Of a stretch of DNA of 64,000 bases, positions 14,549 to 25,317 are shown piece after piece. The stretch lies in the NCBI RefSeq assembly GCF_021602345.1, contig NZ_BQID01000006.1:248001-312000 (forward strand), written 5' to 3'. The DNA is from Pseudomonas pharyngis. Its GTDB lineage: Bacteria > Pseudomonadota > Gammaproteobacteria > Pseudomonadales > Pseudomonadaceae. The first letter of the stretch is position 1. Every line of letters starts with the position of its first letter. Both the position numbers and the translations under genes were made by a program. The notes beneath the pieces are model-generated. The model did no database searches and was not told the DNA's origin. It worked only from the letters and a program-made list of their open reading frames with translations.

Positions 14549-16678
14549 GTGGATCGCACTCAGTTATTCAACACTGCTCGCACAAACGTTGCCGACCTCA
14601 GTCGAGGCAATCTGGGTGTGCCGCTGTTGCTGCTGGTCATGCTGGCGATGATGATGTTGCCGGTGCCGCCGTTCCTGCTCGACGTGTTCTTCACCTTCAA
14701 CATTGCCCTGTCGATCGTCGTGCTGCTGGTCTGCGTGTACGCCTTGCGGCCGCTGGATTTTGCGGTGTTCCCGACGATCCTGCTGGTGGCGACGCTGTTG
14801 CGACTGGCGCTGAACGTGGCGTCGACGCGGGTGGTGATGCTCCACGGTCAGGACGGCCACGCCGCTGCCGGTAAGGTGATCCAGGCCTTCGGTGAGGTGG
14901 TGATCGGCGGCAACTACGTGGTCGGTATCGTGGTCTTCGCGATCTTGATGATCATCAACTTCGTCGTGGTGACCAAGGGTGCCGGGCGGATTTCCGAGGT
15001 GAGCGCGCGTTTCACCCTCGACGCGATGCCCGGCAAGCAAATGGCGATCGACGCCGACCTCAACGCCGGTCTGATCGATCAGGCCCAGGCCAAGGCCCGT
15101 CGTCAGGAAGTGGCCCAGGAGGCGGAGTTCTACGGTTCGATGGACGGTGCCAGCAAGTTCGTGCGCGGTGACGCCATCGCCGGCCTGCTGATTCTGTTCA
15201 TCAACCTCATCGGCGGCATGGCCGTCGGTATCTTCCAGCACAACATGACTTTCGCCGACGCGGGCAAGGTTTACGCCTTGCTGACCATCGGTGACGGTTT
15301 AGTGGCGCAATTGCCATCACTGTTGTTATCTACAGCGGCGGCGATCATGGTGACCCGTGCTTCCGGCTCGGAAGACATGGGCAAGCAGATCAATCGCCAG
15401 ATGTTCGCCTCGCCCAAAGCGCTGGCGGTGGCGGCCGGTCTGATGGCGGTCATGGGCCTGGTGCCGGGCATGCCGCACTTCTCGTTCCTGACCATGGCTG
15501 CACTGGCTGCCGGTGGCGCTTACCTGTTCTGGAAGAAGCAGAACGTGGCCAAGGTCATCGCGCTGGAAGAGGTAAAGCGTCAACAGGAACTGCTGCCGTC
15601 GCCGGCCCGCGCCATGGAAACCAAGGAGCTGGGCTGGGACGACGTGACTCCGATCGACATGATCGGCCTGGAAGTCGGCTACCGCCTGATTCCGTTGGTG
15701 GACCGCAACCAGGGCGGGCAATTGCTGGCGCGGATCAAGGGCGTGCGCAAGAAGCTTTCGCAGGATCTGGGCTTCCTGATGCCGACCGTGCACATCCGCG
15801 ACAACCTCGACCTGGCGCCGAGCGCCTATCGCCTGACCCTGATGGGCGTGATCCTGGCCGAAGCCGAGATCTACCCGGATCGCGAACTGGCGATCAACCC
15901 GGGTCAGGTCTACGGCTCGCTCAACGGCATTACCGCCAAAGATCCGGCTTTCGGCCTGGAGGCGGTGTGGATCGAAGTCAGCCAGCGCGCCCAGGCGCAA
16001 TCGCTCGGTTACACCGTGGTCGATGCCAGCACCGTGGTTGCGACCCACTTGAACCAGATTCTGTACAAGCACTCCAGCGAGCTGATCGGCCACGAAGAAG
16101 TGCAGCAATTGATGCAATTGCTGGCCAAGAGCTCGCCGAAACTGGCTGAAGAGCTGGTGCCGGGCGTGGTTACGCTGTCGCAGTTGCTCAAGGTGCTGCA
16201 GGCGTTGCTGGCCGAACACGTGCCGGTGCGCGATATCCGCAGCATTGCCGAAGCCATCGCCAACAATGCCGCCAAGAGTCAAGATACCGCCGCTTTGGTG
16301 GCCGCTGTGCGGGTCGGCGTATCTCGCGCCATCGTCCAAAGCATTGTAGGGACTGAGTCGGAGCTGCCAGTTATCACGCTGGAGCCAAGGTTGGAACAAA
16401 TATTGCTCAATAGTCTGCAGAAGGCAGGACAAGGCTCGGAAGAGGGCGTTCTGCTGGAGCCGAGCATGGCCGAGAAGCTGCAGCGTTCGCTGATCGAAGC
16501 AGCGCAGCGCCAGGAAATGCAAGGTCAGCCGGTGATCCTGTTGGTAGCAGGCCCGGTACGCGCGATGCTCTCGCGCTTCGGTCGCCTGGCAGTTCCCGGA
16601 CTGCATGTGCTGGCCTACCAGGAAATTCCGGACAACAAGCAAGTGACCATCGTTGCGACAGTAGGGCCCAACGGCTGA
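14549..16678 (+). CDS. flhA: Flagellar export gate protein FlhA
   Basis: A 709-aa protein with about eight N-terminal transmembrane helices (residues about 20-320). These include the FHIPEP signature region (KGAGRISEVSARFTLDAMPGK) and the FLIPEP loop. A large cytoplasmic domain follows that forms the nonameric ring receiving FliJ and chaperone-substrate complexes. GTG start preceded by GGAACGGGG. It is first in the flhA-flhF-fleN-fliA block. Confidence 0.97.
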   Translation: MDRTQLFNTARTNVADLSRGNLGVPLLLLVMLAMMMLPVPPFLLDVFFTFNIALSIVVLLVCVYALRPLDFAVFPTILLVATLLRLALNVASTRVVMLHGQDGHAAAGKVIQAFGEVVIGGNYVVGIVVFAILMIINFVVVTKGAGRISEVSARFTLDAMPGKQMAIDADLNAGLIDQAQAKARRQEVAQEAEFYGSMDGASKFVRGDAIAGLLILFINLIGGMAVGIFQHNMTFADAGKVYALLTIGDGLVAQLPSLLLSTAAAIMVTRASGSEDMGKQINRQMFASPKALAVAAGLMAVMGLVPGMPHFSFLTMAALAAGGAYLFWKKQNVAKVIALEEVKRQQELLPSPARAMETKELGWDDVTPIDMIGLEVGYRLIPLVDRNQGGQLLARIKGVRKKLSQDLGFLMPTVHIRDNLDLAPSAYRLTLMGVILAEAEIYPDRELAINPGQVYGSLNGITAKDPAFGLEAVWIEVSQRAQAQSLGYTVVDASTVVATHLNQILYKHSSELIGHEEVQQLMQLLAKSSPKLAEELVPGVVTLSQLLKVLQALLAEHVPVRDIRSIAEAIANNAAKSQDTAALVAAVRVGVSRAIVQSIVGTESELPVITLEPRLEQILLNSLQKAGQGSEEGVLLEPSMAEKLQRSLIEAAQRQEMQGQPVILLVAGPVRAMLSRFGRLAVPGLHVLAYQEIPDNKQVTIVATVGPNG

Positions 16679-16689
16679 GGTAGTGGTTT

Positions 16690-18030
16690 ATGCAAGTTAA
16701 GCGTTTTTTCGCCGCCGATATGCGTCAGGCCATGAAGCTGGTTCGTGATGAGCTGGGCGCTGATGCCGCCATCATTGGCAACCGCCGCATCGCCGGCGGC
16801 GTCGAGCTGACGGCGGCGCTCGATTACAAACTGTCGGCGCTGGCCCCGCGCGTTCCGAACATGGAACTCGAGGATGAGCTGCGCAAGACCCAGTCGCGCA
16901 TCGTTACCGCCCAGGCCGAGCTGAGCCTGCGTGGCGAAGCCGACGGCAACACCAATCGCCAGTTGTTCGCCGGGCTGCCGTTGACGGCCGGCCTGCCGCT
17001 GACCGCTGCCGAGCCGCTGACTGAACCCACTTACGAGGCGCCGGCCCGCCCAGCCCCGGCGCCTGCACCGGCCGCCGCTGGCGTCGACCCGCGTGCACTG
17101 GACTCGATGCGCTTCGAGCTCAACAGCCTGCGCGAACTGATGGAAGTGCAACTCGGCACCCTGGCCTGGAACCAGCTGCAAGGCAGCCGTCCGGCCCAGG
17201 CCAATCTGTACCGTCGTCTGCAACGCATCGGTTTGTCCGGCCCGCTGTCCCGGGATCTGCTGTCGATGATCACCGAGATCGACGAGCCTCGTCAGGCCTG
17301 GCGCATGCTGCTGGCGCACCTGGCGCGGATGATTGCCGTACCGGAAGTCGAGCCGCTGGAAGAGGGTGGGGTGATTGCCATGGTCGGCCCGGCCGGCATG
17401 GGCAAGACCACCACCCTGGCCAAGCTGGCCGCCCGCTACGTGCTCAAGTACGGCGCGCAGAACATCGCGCTGGTGAGCATGGACAGTTTCCGTATCGGCG
17501 CGCAGGAGCAGCTCAAGACGCTGGGCCGCATCCTCAATGTGTCGGTGACCCACGTCGATCCGGGCCAGTCACTGGTGCAGGCGCTGGATCCACTGCTGCG
17601 CAAACGCGTGGTGCTGATCGATACCGCCGGCCTGCAAGCCAGCGATCCGGCCCTGCGCATGCAGCTGGAAAGTCTGGCCGGTCGTGGCATTCGGTCGAAA
17701 AATTATCTGGTGCTGGCAACCACCAGCCAGAAACAGGTTCTAACCGCCGCTTATCACAGTTACAAGCGTTGCGGGCTGGCCGGGTGCATCCTGACTAAAC
17801 TGGATGAGACGGCCAGCCTTGGCGAAGTGCTGAGCCTGGCGATCAGTCACGAACTGCCGGTCGCCTACCTGACCGATGGGCCGCGTATTCCGGATGATCT
17901 GCATCTGCCGCGTCGTCATCAACTGGTCAGCCGCGCCGTCAGTGTGCAAATGCAGGAAGAACCCAGCGAAGAAGCCATGGCTGACATGTTCGCTGATATC
18001 TACCACAGTCCGACCAAGCAGGTTGGCTGA
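16690..18030 (+). CDS. flhF: Signal-recognition-particle-like GTPase FlhF
   Basis: A 446-aa SRP-family GTPase: N-terminal B domain, Pro/Ala-rich linker (about 80-140), N and G domains with P-loop GPAGMGKTT, VSMDSFRIGAQEQL, and DTAGL. It marks the old pole as the site of flagellum assembly. FleN/FlhG is its partner and antagonist and is encoded next. The TKLDETASLGEVL motif near the C-terminus completes the G domain. Confidence 0.96.
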   Translation: MQVKRFFAADMRQAMKLVRDELGADAAIIGNRRIAGGVELTAALDYKLSALAPRVPNMELEDELRKTQSRIVTAQAELSLRGEADGNTNRQLFAGLPLTAGLPLTAAEPLTEPTYEAPARPAPAPAPAAAGVDPRALDSMRFELNSLRELMEVQLGTLAWNQLQGSRPAQANLYRRLQRIGLSGPLSRDLLSMITEIDEPRQAWRMLLAHLARMIAVPEVEPLEEGGVIAMVGPAGMGKTTTLAKLAARYVLKYGAQNIALVSMDSFRIGAQEQLKTLGRILNVSVTHVDPGQSLVQALDPLLRKRVVLIDTAGLQASDPALRMQLESLAGRGIRSKNYLVLATTSQKQVLTAAYHSYKRCGLAGCILTKLDETASLGEVLSLAISHELPVAYLTDGPRIPDDLHLPRRHQLVSRAVSVQMQEEPSEEAMADMFADIYHSPTKQVG

Positions 18031-18143
18031 GGTAATGAACCGTTTTTGTACCTACATCGATGGTCTGCCATGCATTGTTCCGGTTGTGAACGCGCAGCCA
18101 GTAATGTGGCCTCCGTCTATGCAAGACAAGGTAAAGAAATAAC

Positions 18144-18974
18144 ATGGGCAGCATGCATCCCGTACAGGTGATCGCGGTGACCGGCGGCAAAGGTGGCGTC
18201 GGCAAGACTAATGTGTCAGTGAACTTGTCCCTGGCGCTGGCAGAGCTTGGCCGTCGGGTCATGCTGCTGGACGCCGACCTGGGGCTGGCGAACGTCGACG
18301 TTCTGCTGGGCCTCACCCCCAAACGCACCCTGGCCGACGTGATCGAAGGCCGCTGCGAGCTGCGCGACGTGCTGTTGCAAGGCCCCGGCGGGATCCGCAT
18401 CGTGCCGGCCGCTTCCGGCACCCAGAGCATGGTTCACCTGAGCCCGGCCCAGCATGCCGGCCTGATTCAGGCGTTCAGCGACATCGGCGACAACCTCGAC
18501 GTGCTGGTGATCGACACCGCTGCGGGTATTGGTGACTCGGTAGTCAGTTTCGTGCGCGCAGCGCAAGAAGTGTTGCTGGTGGTCTGCGACGAGCCGACCT
18601 CGATCACCGACGCTTACGCGCTGATCAAACTGCTCAACCGCGACTACGGCATGAACCGCTTCCGCGTCCTGGCCAACATGGCCCAGAGCCCGCAGGAAGG
18701 TCGCAATCTGTTCGCCAAGTTGACCAAGGTCACGGATCGCTTCCTGGACGTCGCCCTACAATACGTCGGTGCGGTGCCTTACGACGAAAGCGTGCGCAAG
18801 GCGGTGCAGAAGCAGCGTGCGGTCTATGAAGCCTTCCCGCGTTCCAAGTGCGCGCTGGCGTTCAAGGCGATCGCACAGAAGGTCGACACCTGGCCGCTGC
18901 CCGCCAACCCGCGCGGCCACCTCGAATTTTTCGTCGAGCGCCTCGTGCAGCAAACGGCAGGACCTGTGCTATGA
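18144..18974 (+). CDS. fleN: Flagellar number regulator FleN (FlhG), MinD-like ATPase
   Basis: A 276-aa MinD/ParA-like ATPase with deviant Walker A GGKGGVGKTN, switch I DADLGLANVDV and Walker B VLVIDTAAGI. It limits flagellar number by binding FleQ and stimulating FlhF GTPase activity. Two starts are possible (18144, 18153); the first is kept. Its stop overlaps the fliA ATG (ATGA). Confidence 0.96.
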   Translation: MGSMHPVQVIAVTGGKGGVGKTNVSVNLSLALAELGRRVMLLDADLGLANVDVLLGLTPKRTLADVIEGRCELRDVLLQGPGGIRIVPAASGTQSMVHLSPAQHAGLIQAFSDIGDNLDVLVIDTAAGIGDSVVSFVRAAQEVLLVVCDEPTSITDAYALIKLLNRDYGMNRFRVLANMAQSPQEGRNLFAKLTKVTDRFLDVALQYVGAVPYDESVRKAVQKQRAVYEAFPRSKCALAFKAIAQKVDTWPLPANPRGHLEFFVERLVQQTAGPVL

Positions 18975-19711
18975 CCGCCAGCGGTATGAACCTTTACAAA
19001 AAGTCGGCGCGTGACGCGCAGTACGAGCTGATCGAGCGTTACGCGCCACTGGTCAAACGCATCGCCTACCACTTGCTGGCGCGATTGCCGGCCAGTGTGC
19101 AGGTCGAAGACCTGATCCAGGCCGGGATGATCGGCCTGCTCGAAGTCTCGACCAAATACGACGCCAGCAAGGGCGCCAGTTTTGAAACGTACGCGGGCAT
19201 CCGGATCCGTGGTGCGATGCTCGATGAAGTCCGTAAGGGGGACTGGGCGCCACGCTCGGTTCACCGCAATACCCGTATGGTCAGCGACGCAATTCGCTCG
19301 ATTGAAGCTAAAACCGGCCGTGACGCTAAAGATCACGAAGTTGCGGCCGAACTCCAATTGAGTCTCGACGATTACTACGGGATTTTGAACGACACCCTGG
19401 GCAGCCGGCTGTTCAGTTTCGACGACCTGTTGCAGGACGGCGAACACGAAGGGCTGCACGAGGATGGCGCCAGTGCTCATCTGGAGCCGTCGCGCGATCT
19501 GGAAGACGAACGTTTCCAGGCCGCGCTGGCGGACGCGATTGCCAATTTGCCGGAGCGTGAGCGACTGGTGTTGGCGCTGTACTACGACGAAGAGCTGAAC
19601 CTCAAGGAGATCGGTGAAGTCCTTGGCGTCAGTGAATCGCGGGTCAGCCAGTTACACAGCCAGTGCGCGGCCCGCTTGCGGGGGCGTTTGGGGGAGTGGC
19701 GAGCGCGCTGA
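18971..19711 (+). CDS. fliA: Flagellar sigma factor FliA (sigma-28)
   Basis: A 246-aa sigma-70-family factor. Region 2 contains HLLARLPASVQVEDLIQAGM and YAGIRIRGAMLDEVR, and region 4 contains LKEIGEVLGVSESRVSQLHS. It transcribes late flagellar and chemotaxis genes and is inhibited by FlgM. The ATG at 18971 overlaps the fleN stop, which indicates coupling; longer frames upstream are shadows of fleN. Confidence 0.96.
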   Translation: MTASGMNLYKKSARDAQYELIERYAPLVKRIAYHLLARLPASVQVEDLIQAGMIGLLEVSTKYDASKGASFETYAGIRIRGAMLDEVRKGDWAPRSVHRNTRMVSDAIRSIEAKTGRDAKDHEVAAELQLSLDDYYGILNDTLGSRLFSFDDLLQDGEHEGLHEDGASAHLEPSRDLEDERFQAALADAIANLPERERLVLALYYDEELNLKEIGEVLGVSESRVSQLHSQCAARLRGRLGEWRAR

Positions 19712-19866
19712 AGGCAGTGTGGGGACACTGCGAACGAGGCTGGTGCGGTGGTGAACGGCACCGGTCTCGATCTGTTGTGCTCCAGACAGTCATCGAGTGT
19801 TTTGCCGGATTGATTGAAATGGCGCGTCCAGGTGCTGGGCGCGTTTAAGACTGCTTGGAGGTCGAA

Positions 19867-20250
19867 TTGAACAAAGACATGAAAATCCTCATCGTTGATG
19901 ACTTCTCAACGATGCGGCGGATCATCAAGAACCTGTTGCGTGATCTGGGGTTCACCAACACCGTTGAAGCCGACGATGGCACCACTGCCATTCCGGTGCT
20001 CAACAGCGGCAGCATCGACTTTCTGGTGACCGACTGGAACATGCCCGGCATGACCGGTATCGACCTGCTGCGCCACGTGCGTGCCGATGAAAAGCTCAAG
20101 CACCTGCCGGTGCTGATGGTGACCGCTGAAGCCAAGCGCGAGCAGATCATCGAAGCGGCCCAGGCCGGCGTGAACGGCTATGTGGTCAAACCTTTCACGG
20201 CCCAGGCGTTGAAAGAAAAAATCGAGAAGATTTTCGAACGCATCGGCTGA
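19867..20250 (+). CDS. cheY: Chemotaxis response regulator CheY
   Basis: A single receiver domain of about 124-127 aa: acidic pair VDDFS, phospho-acceptor Asp in [13 protein letters not shown], Thr in VTAEAKRE, Lys in VVKPFTA. CheY-P binds FliM and changes flagellar rotation. TTG 19867 is chosen because GGAGG lies 6 bases upstream; ATG 19879 gives the usual KILIVDDF start but has poor spacing. It opens the chemotaxis part of the cluster. Confidence 0.95.
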   Translation: MNKDMKILIVDDFSTMRRIIKNLLRDLGFTNTVEADDGTTAIPVLNSGSIDFLVTDWNMPGMTGIDLLRHVRADEKLKHLPVLMVTAEAKREQIIEAAQAGVNGYVVKPFTAQALKEKIEKIFERIG

Positions 20251-20268
20251 TGAACGCGCGGGGGAGCT

Positions 20269-21057
20269 ATGGAGCATAACGAATCTTCACAGGGCGATTT
20301 TGAGTCGACCCTGAAAAAACACGCGGTCGAACTGGTCGAAAGCCTTGAAAAAGGCAAGTTCGGCGACGCGGTGCAACTGATCCATGAGCTCAATCAGACC
20401 CGTGACCGTGGCCTGTACCAGGAAGTGGGCAAGCTCACGCGTGAACTGCACAGTGCGATCGTCAATTTTCAGATCGATCCGCACATGCCGCAGGCTGAGG
20501 AAGTGTCGCAGATTACCGACGCTACCGAGCGCCTGGGCTACGTGGTCAAACTGACCGAAGCTGCCGCCAACCGCACCATGGATCTGGTGGAAAGCGCGAC
20601 CCCTGTGGTCAATGGCCTGGCTGATGAAGCCCAGGCCTTGAGCGCCGATTGGGGCCGTTTCATGCGTCGTGAGGTCGGGGCTGAAGAGTTCCGCGAACTG
20701 GCGCGCCGGGTCGACGGTTTTCTGGCACGCAGCAGCGCGGACAACCGCGCGGTGTCGAGCAATCTGAATGACATTCTGCTCGCCCAGGATTACCAGGACC
20801 TCACCGGCCAGGTGATCAAGCGCGTGACCCAGTTGGTCACCGAAGTCGAAAGCAACCTGCTCAAGCTCGTGCTCATGGCCAGCCAGGTGGACCGCTTTGC
20901 GGGCATCGAACATGACCGTGCGGCGATGCTTGCTGAAAAAGATCCACAAAAACATCTCTCGCAGGGTGAAGGTCCGCAGATTCATGCCGATAAACGAGAA
21001 GACGTTGTGTCCGGTCAGGACGATGTGGACGATTTGTTATCCAGCCTTGGATTCTAG
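20269..21057 (+). CDS. cheZ: CheY phosphatase CheZ
   Basis: A 262-aa mostly helical dimeric phosphatase. The catalytic segment LLAQDYQDLTGQVIKRV carries the conserved Asp/Gln pair. The last residues, QDDVDDLLSSLGF, are the CheY-binding tail helix. It dephosphorylates CheY-P. It lies 18 bases after cheY. A 54-base spacer with ATTTTT-like runs separates it from cheA. Confidence 0.95.
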   Translation: MEHNESSQGDFESTLKKHAVELVESLEKGKFGDAVQLIHELNQTRDRGLYQEVGKLTRELHSAIVNFQIDPHMPQAEEVSQITDATERLGYVVKLTEAAANRTMDLVESATPVVNGLADEAQALSADWGRFMRREVGAEEFRELARRVDGFLARSSADNRAVSSNLNDILLAQDYQDLTGQVIKRVTQLVTEVESNLLKLVLMASQVDRFAGIEHDRAAMLAEKDPQKHLSQGEGPQIHADKREDVVSGQDDVDDLLSSLGF

Positions 21058-21111
21058 AGTTTTGGAATCATAGGTTTTTTGGGTTTTTAGACCTGTAGGA
21101 GCACCCCATTA

Positions 21112-23382
21112 ATGAGCTTCGGCGCCGATGAAGAGATCCTTCAGGATTTCCTGGTTGAGGCCGGCGAGATTCTTGAGCAACTGTCCGAACAACTGGTCGA
21201 GCTGGAAAGCCGCCCGGATGACGCAGATCTGCTCAACGCAATTTTTCGCGGTTTCCACACTGTAAAAGGGGGCGCCGGCTTCCTTCAGCTCAACGAGCTG
21301 GTGGAGTGCTGTCACATCGCCGAAAACGTGTTCGACATCCTGCGCAAGGGTGAGCGTCGCGTTGATGCAGAACTGATGGACGTGGTGCTCGAAGCGCTGG
21401 ACGCGGTGAACAGCATGTTCAGCGAAGTCCGCGATCGCAGCCCGATCACCGCCGCCACCCCGGAACTGCTGGCCGCCCTGGCGCGTCTGGCCGAACCGCA
21501 ATCGGCGGATGAAGCCCCGGCTTCGCCGGTTGCCGAGATGATCGAAGAACTGGTCGTCGAAGGCGATTCGGGCGACATCACCGATAACGAATTTGAACAG
21601 TTGCTGGACTCGCTGAACGCCGTCAAGGCCGAAGCCGAAGCCCCGGCGGCTGCCGCTGCGCCTGCTTCCGCCGAAGCGGCCAGCGATGAAATCACCGACG
21701 CCGAGTTCGAGTCGCTGCTCGACCAGTTGCATGGCAAAGGCCAGTTCGCGGCCGACGCCGTAGCTCCGGCGGCGGCTGCACCTGCTGCCCCGGCGGCGGG
21801 CGACAGCTCGGACATTACCGACGACGAATTCGAAGCCTTGCTCGATCAGTTGCATGGCAAGGGCAACTTTGCCGTCGATGCGCTGGAATCGGCGATTGCT
21901 TCGGTGCCTGCGACGGCTGCTCCGGCAGCCGCTGCGGCCGGTAGCGATCTGATCAGCGATCACGAGTTCGAATCGCTGCTCGACGATCTGCATGGCAAAG
22001 GCAAATTCACTGACGTCGCCACCGGTGCGGTCGTGACTGCCGGCAATGCTTCGGCTGTTGCAACGCCTGCTGCAAAGGCCCCGGCCGCTGCGGCAAAACC
22101 TGCTGCGAAAGCGCCTGAGCCGAAAGCCGAACCGGCCAAACCGGCTGCCGCTGCTGCACCGGCTCCGGCCCGTGCTCCGGCGAGCCCGCCACCGGAAAAA
22201 CCGGCGAGCGAAGCCGAAACCACCGTTCGCGTTGATACCGCGCGTCTCGACGAAATCATGAACATGGTCGGCGAGCTGGTGCTGGTACGTAACCGTCTGG
22301 TGCGTCTGGGCCTGAACAGCGGCGACGAGTCGATGCAGAAGGCCGTGTCGAACCTCGACGTGGTCACCGCCGACTTGCAGACCGCCGTCATGAAGACCCG
22401 GATGCAGCCGATCAAGAAAGTCTTCGGCCGCTTCCCGCGTCTGGTTCGCGACCTGGCACGCCAGCTCAAGAAAGAGATCAACCTGGAACTGGTGGGCGAA
22501 GAGACCGACCTCGACAAGAATCTCGTCGAGGCCCTGGCCGACCCGCTGGTCCACTTGGTGCGCAACGCGGTCGACCACGGCATCGAGTCGCCGGAAGAAC
22601 GCGAAGCATCGGGCAAGGCCCGTGGCGGCAAGGTGATCCTGGCGGCCGAGCAGGAAGGCGACCACATCCTGCTGTCGATCTCCGACGACGGCAAAGGCAT
22701 GGACCCGAACGTCCTGCGCGCCATCGCCGTGAAACGCGGTGTGATGGACAAGGATGCCGCCGATCGTCTGAGCGACACCGAGTGCTACAACCTGATTTTC
22801 GCCCCGGGCTTCTCGACCAAGACCGAGATCTCCGACGTGTCCGGCCGCGGTGTCGGCATGGACGTGGTGAAGACCAAGATTTCCCAGCTCAACGGTTCGA
22901 TCAACATCTACTCGACCAAGGGCCAGGGCTCGAAGATCGTCATCAAGGTGCCGCTGACGCTGGCGATCATGCCGACCCTGATGGTGATGCTCGGCAACCA
23001 GGCGTTCGCGTTCCCGCTGGTGAACGTCAACGAAATCTTCCACCTCGACCTGTCGACCACCAACGTGGTGGATGGCCAGGAAGTGGTGATCGTGCGGGAC
23101 AAGGCGCTGCCATTGTTCTACCTCAAGCGCTGGCTGGTCAGCTCCGCCGCTCACGAAGAGCAGCGCGAAGGCCATGTGGTGATCCTTTCGGTGGGCACCC
23201 AGCGGATCGGCTTCGTCGTCGATCAACTGGTCGGCCAGGAAGAAGTGGTCATCAAGCCATTGGGCAAGATGCTCCAGGGAACTCCGGGCATGTCCGGCGC
23301 CACCATCACCGGTGACGGCCGCATTGCACTGATTCTCGATGTTCCGAGCATGCTCAAGCGTTACGCCGCACGGCGTATTTGA
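21112..23382 (+). CDS. cheA: Chemotaxis histidine kinase CheA
   Basis: A 756-aa kinase: N-terminal Hpt/P1 with H49 in [10 protein letters not shown]; a 230-residue Ala/Pro-rich linker instead of a clear P2 domain; dimerisation P3 ([17 protein letters not shown]); catalytic HATPase P4 ([21 protein letters not shown]); and CheW-like P5. The linker carries four copies of an acidic motif (I-T/S-D-x-E-F-E-x-L-L-D) at about 155-168, 193-209, 234-251 and 279-297. It autophosphorylates under receptor control and feeds CheY and CheB. Confidence 0.96.
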   Translation: MSFGADEEILQDFLVEAGEILEQLSEQLVELESRPDDADLLNAIFRGFHTVKGGAGFLQLNELVECCHIAENVFDILRKGERRVDAELMDVVLEALDAVNSMFSEVRDRSPITAATPELLAALARLAEPQSADEAPASPVAEMIEELVVEGDSGDITDNEFEQLLDSLNAVKAEAEAPAAAAAPASAEAASDEITDAEFESLLDQLHGKGQFAADAVAPAAAAPAAPAAGDSSDITDDEFEALLDQLHGKGNFAVDALESAIASVPATAAPAAAAAGSDLISDHEFESLLDDLHGKGKFTDVATGAVVTAGNASAVATPAAKAPAAAAKPAAKAPEPKAEPAKPAAAAAPAPARAPASPPPEKPASEAETTVRVDTARLDEIMNMVGELVLVRNRLVRLGLNSGDESMQKAVSNLDVVTADLQTAVMKTRMQPIKKVFGRFPRLVRDLARQLKKEINLELVGEETDLDKNLVEALADPLVHLVRNAVDHGIESPEEREASGKARGGKVILAAEQEGDHILLSISDDGKGMDPNVLRAIAVKRGVMDKDAADRLSDTECYNLIFAPGFSTKTEISDVSGRGVGMDVVKTKISQLNGSINIYSTKGQGSKIVIKVPLTLAIMPTLMVMLGNQAFAFPLVNVNEIFHLDLSTTNVVDGQEVVIVRDKALPLFYLKRWLVSSAAHEEQREGHVVILSVGTQRIGFVVDQLVGQEEVVIKPLGKMLQGTPGMSGATITGDGRIALILDVPSMLKRYAARRI

Positions 23383-23431
23383 ATCCGGGGTGGCGGGGCG
23401 ACAACGTCCCGCCGCACCTAATGGAGTGTTT

Positions 23432-24565
23432 ATGGCAGTCAAAGTCCTGGTGGTGGACGATTCGGGTTTTTTCCGCCGCCGCGTCTCGGAAATTCTTTCA
23501 GCGGATCCGAGCATCCAAGTTGTCGGCACGGCAACCAACGGTAAAGAGGCGATCGATCAGGCCCTGGCCCTCAAGCCGGACGTGATCACCATGGACTACG
23601 AGATGCCGATGATGGATGGCATCACGGCCGTGCGGCACATCATGCAGCGCTGCCCGACCCCGGTGTTGATGTTCTCCTCGCTGACACACGAAGGCGCCCG
23701 GGTCACCCTGGATGCGCTGGATGCCGGCGCGGTGGATTTCCTGCCGAAGAATTTCGAAGACATCTCCCGTAATCCGGAGAAGGTCAAGCAACTGCTGTGC
23801 GAGAAGGTTCACAGCATCTCGCGCAGCAACCGTCGTTTCAGTGCCTACAGTGCGCCGGCGCCTGCCGCTGCACCTGCGCCGACTCCAGCACCGGCGCCGT
23901 CGAGCTTCAGCAGTCACAGCAGCGCTCCGGCCCGTTCGGCACCTGCGCCTGCACCGACTCGCGCGCCAGCGGCCAGTGCTTCGTCGCCAGCCCCGAAACG
24001 CAAAAACTACAAGCTCGTGGCGATTGGTACGTCGACTGGCGGCCCGGTAGCACTGCAACGGGTCCTGACCCAGTTGCCGGCCAGCTTCCCGGCGCCGATC
24101 GTGCTGATCCAGCACATGCCGGCGGCCTTCACCAAGGCCTTCGCCGAACGTCTGGACAAGCTGTGCCGCATCAGCGTCAAGGAAGCCGAGGATGGCGACA
24201 TCCTGCGTCCGGGCCTGGCGCTGCTGGCACCGGGTGGCAAGCAGATGATGATCGACGGCCGTGGCGCGGTGAAAATCCTGCCGGGCGACGAACGTCTGAA
24301 CTACAAGCCGTGCGTGGACATCACCTTCGGTTCTGCAGCCAAATCCTACAGCGACAAAGTTCTGGCGGTGGTACTGACCGGCATGGGCGCCGACGGCCGC
24401 GAAGGTGCTCGCCTGCTCAAGCAGGGCGGCAGCACGGTCTGGGCTCAGGACGAAGCCAGTTGCGTGATCTACGGCATGCCGATGGCCATCGTCAAAGCTG
24501 ACCTCGCCGACGCGGTGTACAGCCTGGACGATATCGGCAAGCACATCGTCGAGGCATGCGTCTGA
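23432..24565 (+). CDS. cheB: Protein-glutamate methylesterase CheB
   Basis: A 377-aa two-domain protein: receiver ([21 protein letters not shown]), an Ala/Pro/Ser-rich linker, then the CheB methylesterase with [10 protein letters not shown] (catalytic Ser), QHMPAAFT (His) and [10 protein letters not shown] (Asp). It demethylates chemoreceptors for adaptation. ATG 23432 gives the canonical start; upstream codons are not homologous. Its stop overlaps the motC ATG (TGATG). Confidence 0.96.
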   Translation: MAVKVLVVDDSGFFRRRVSEILSADPSIQVVGTATNGKEAIDQALALKPDVITMDYEMPMMDGITAVRHIMQRCPTPVLMFSSLTHEGARVTLDALDAGAVDFLPKNFEDISRNPEKVKQLLCEKVHSISRSNRRFSAYSAPAPAAAPAPTPAPAPSSFSSHSSAPARSAPAPAPTRAPAASASSPAPKRKNYKLVAIGTSTGGPVALQRVLTQLPASFPAPIVLIQHMPAAFTKAFAERLDKLCRISVKEAEDGDILRPGLALLAPGGKQMMIDGRGAVKILPGDERLNYKPCVDITFGSAAKSYSDKVLAVVLTGMGADGREGARLLKQGGSTVWAQDEASCVIYGMPMAIVKADLADAVYSLDDIGKHIVEACV

Positions 24566-25305
24566 TGGATGTTCTAAGCCTTATCGGGATCATCATGGCG
24601 TTCGTCGCCATCATCGGCGGCAACTACCTGGAAGGTGGTCACCTCGGCGCGCTGGCCAACGGCCCGGCGGCGCTGATCGTGCTCGGTGGCACCGTCGGTG
24701 CCGCGCTGCTGCAATCGCCGATGAGCGCGTTCAAGCGCGCCATGCAGATTCTGGCCTGGATCTTTTTCCCGCCGCGGGTGGACCTGGCCGGCGGCATCGA
24801 TCGCGTGGTCAACTGGAGCCTCACCGCCCGCAAGGAAGGCCTGCTGGGCCTGGAAGGCGTGGCGGATGCCGAGCCCGACGCCTACTCGCGCAAGGGCCTG
24901 CAACTGCTGGTCGACGGCGCCGAGCCGGAAGCGATCCGCAGCATTCTCGAAGTGGATTTCTACACCCAGGAAGCCCGCGACATCGAGGCCGCCAAAGTGT
25001 TTGAAAGCATGGGCGGCTACGCGCCGACCATCGGCATCATCGGTGCGGTAATGGGCCTGATCCACGTGATGGGCAATCTGGCCGATCCGTCGCAACTGGG
25101 TAACGGGATTGCGGTGGCGTTCGTCGCCACCATCTACGGTGTGGCCAGTGCCAACCTGATCCTGTTGCCGGTGGCCGCCAAGCTCAAGTCAATCGCGTTG
25201 CGACAGTCGCGTTATCGCGAAATGTTGTTGGAAGGTATTTTGTCGATCGCTGAAGGTGAAAACCCACGCTCCATCGAGTTGAAGCTTCAGGGCTTCATGG
25301 ATTAA
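24565..25305 (+). CDS. motC: Flagellar motor stator protein MotC
   Basis: A 246-aa MotA-type stator protein with four transmembrane helices and conserved AxxxGxxGTVxGL-like segment (GGYAPTIGIIGAVMGLIHVM). MotC-MotD is the second stator pair of Pseudomonas, important for swarming and for motility in viscous media. The start ATG 24565 overlaps the cheB stop. Confidence 0.94.
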   Translation: MDVLSLIGIIMAFVAIIGGNYLEGGHLGALANGPAALIVLGGTVGAALLQSPMSAFKRAMQILAWIFFPPRVDLAGGIDRVVNWSLTARKEGLLGLEGVADAEPDAYSRKGLQLLVDGAEPEAIRSILEVDFYTQEARDIEAAKVFESMGGYAPTIGIIGAVMGLIHVMGNLADPSQLGNGIAVAFVATIYGVASANLILLPVAAKLKSIALRQSRYREMLLEGILSIAEGENPRSIELKLQGFMD

Positions 25306-25317
25306 GGGACTGACCTC

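Noticed and set aside
21109-23538. 809-aa open frame antisense to cheA
   Set aside because: Low-complexity Arg/His/Gln composition mirroring the Ala/Pro linker of CheA; no ribosome site or domain.
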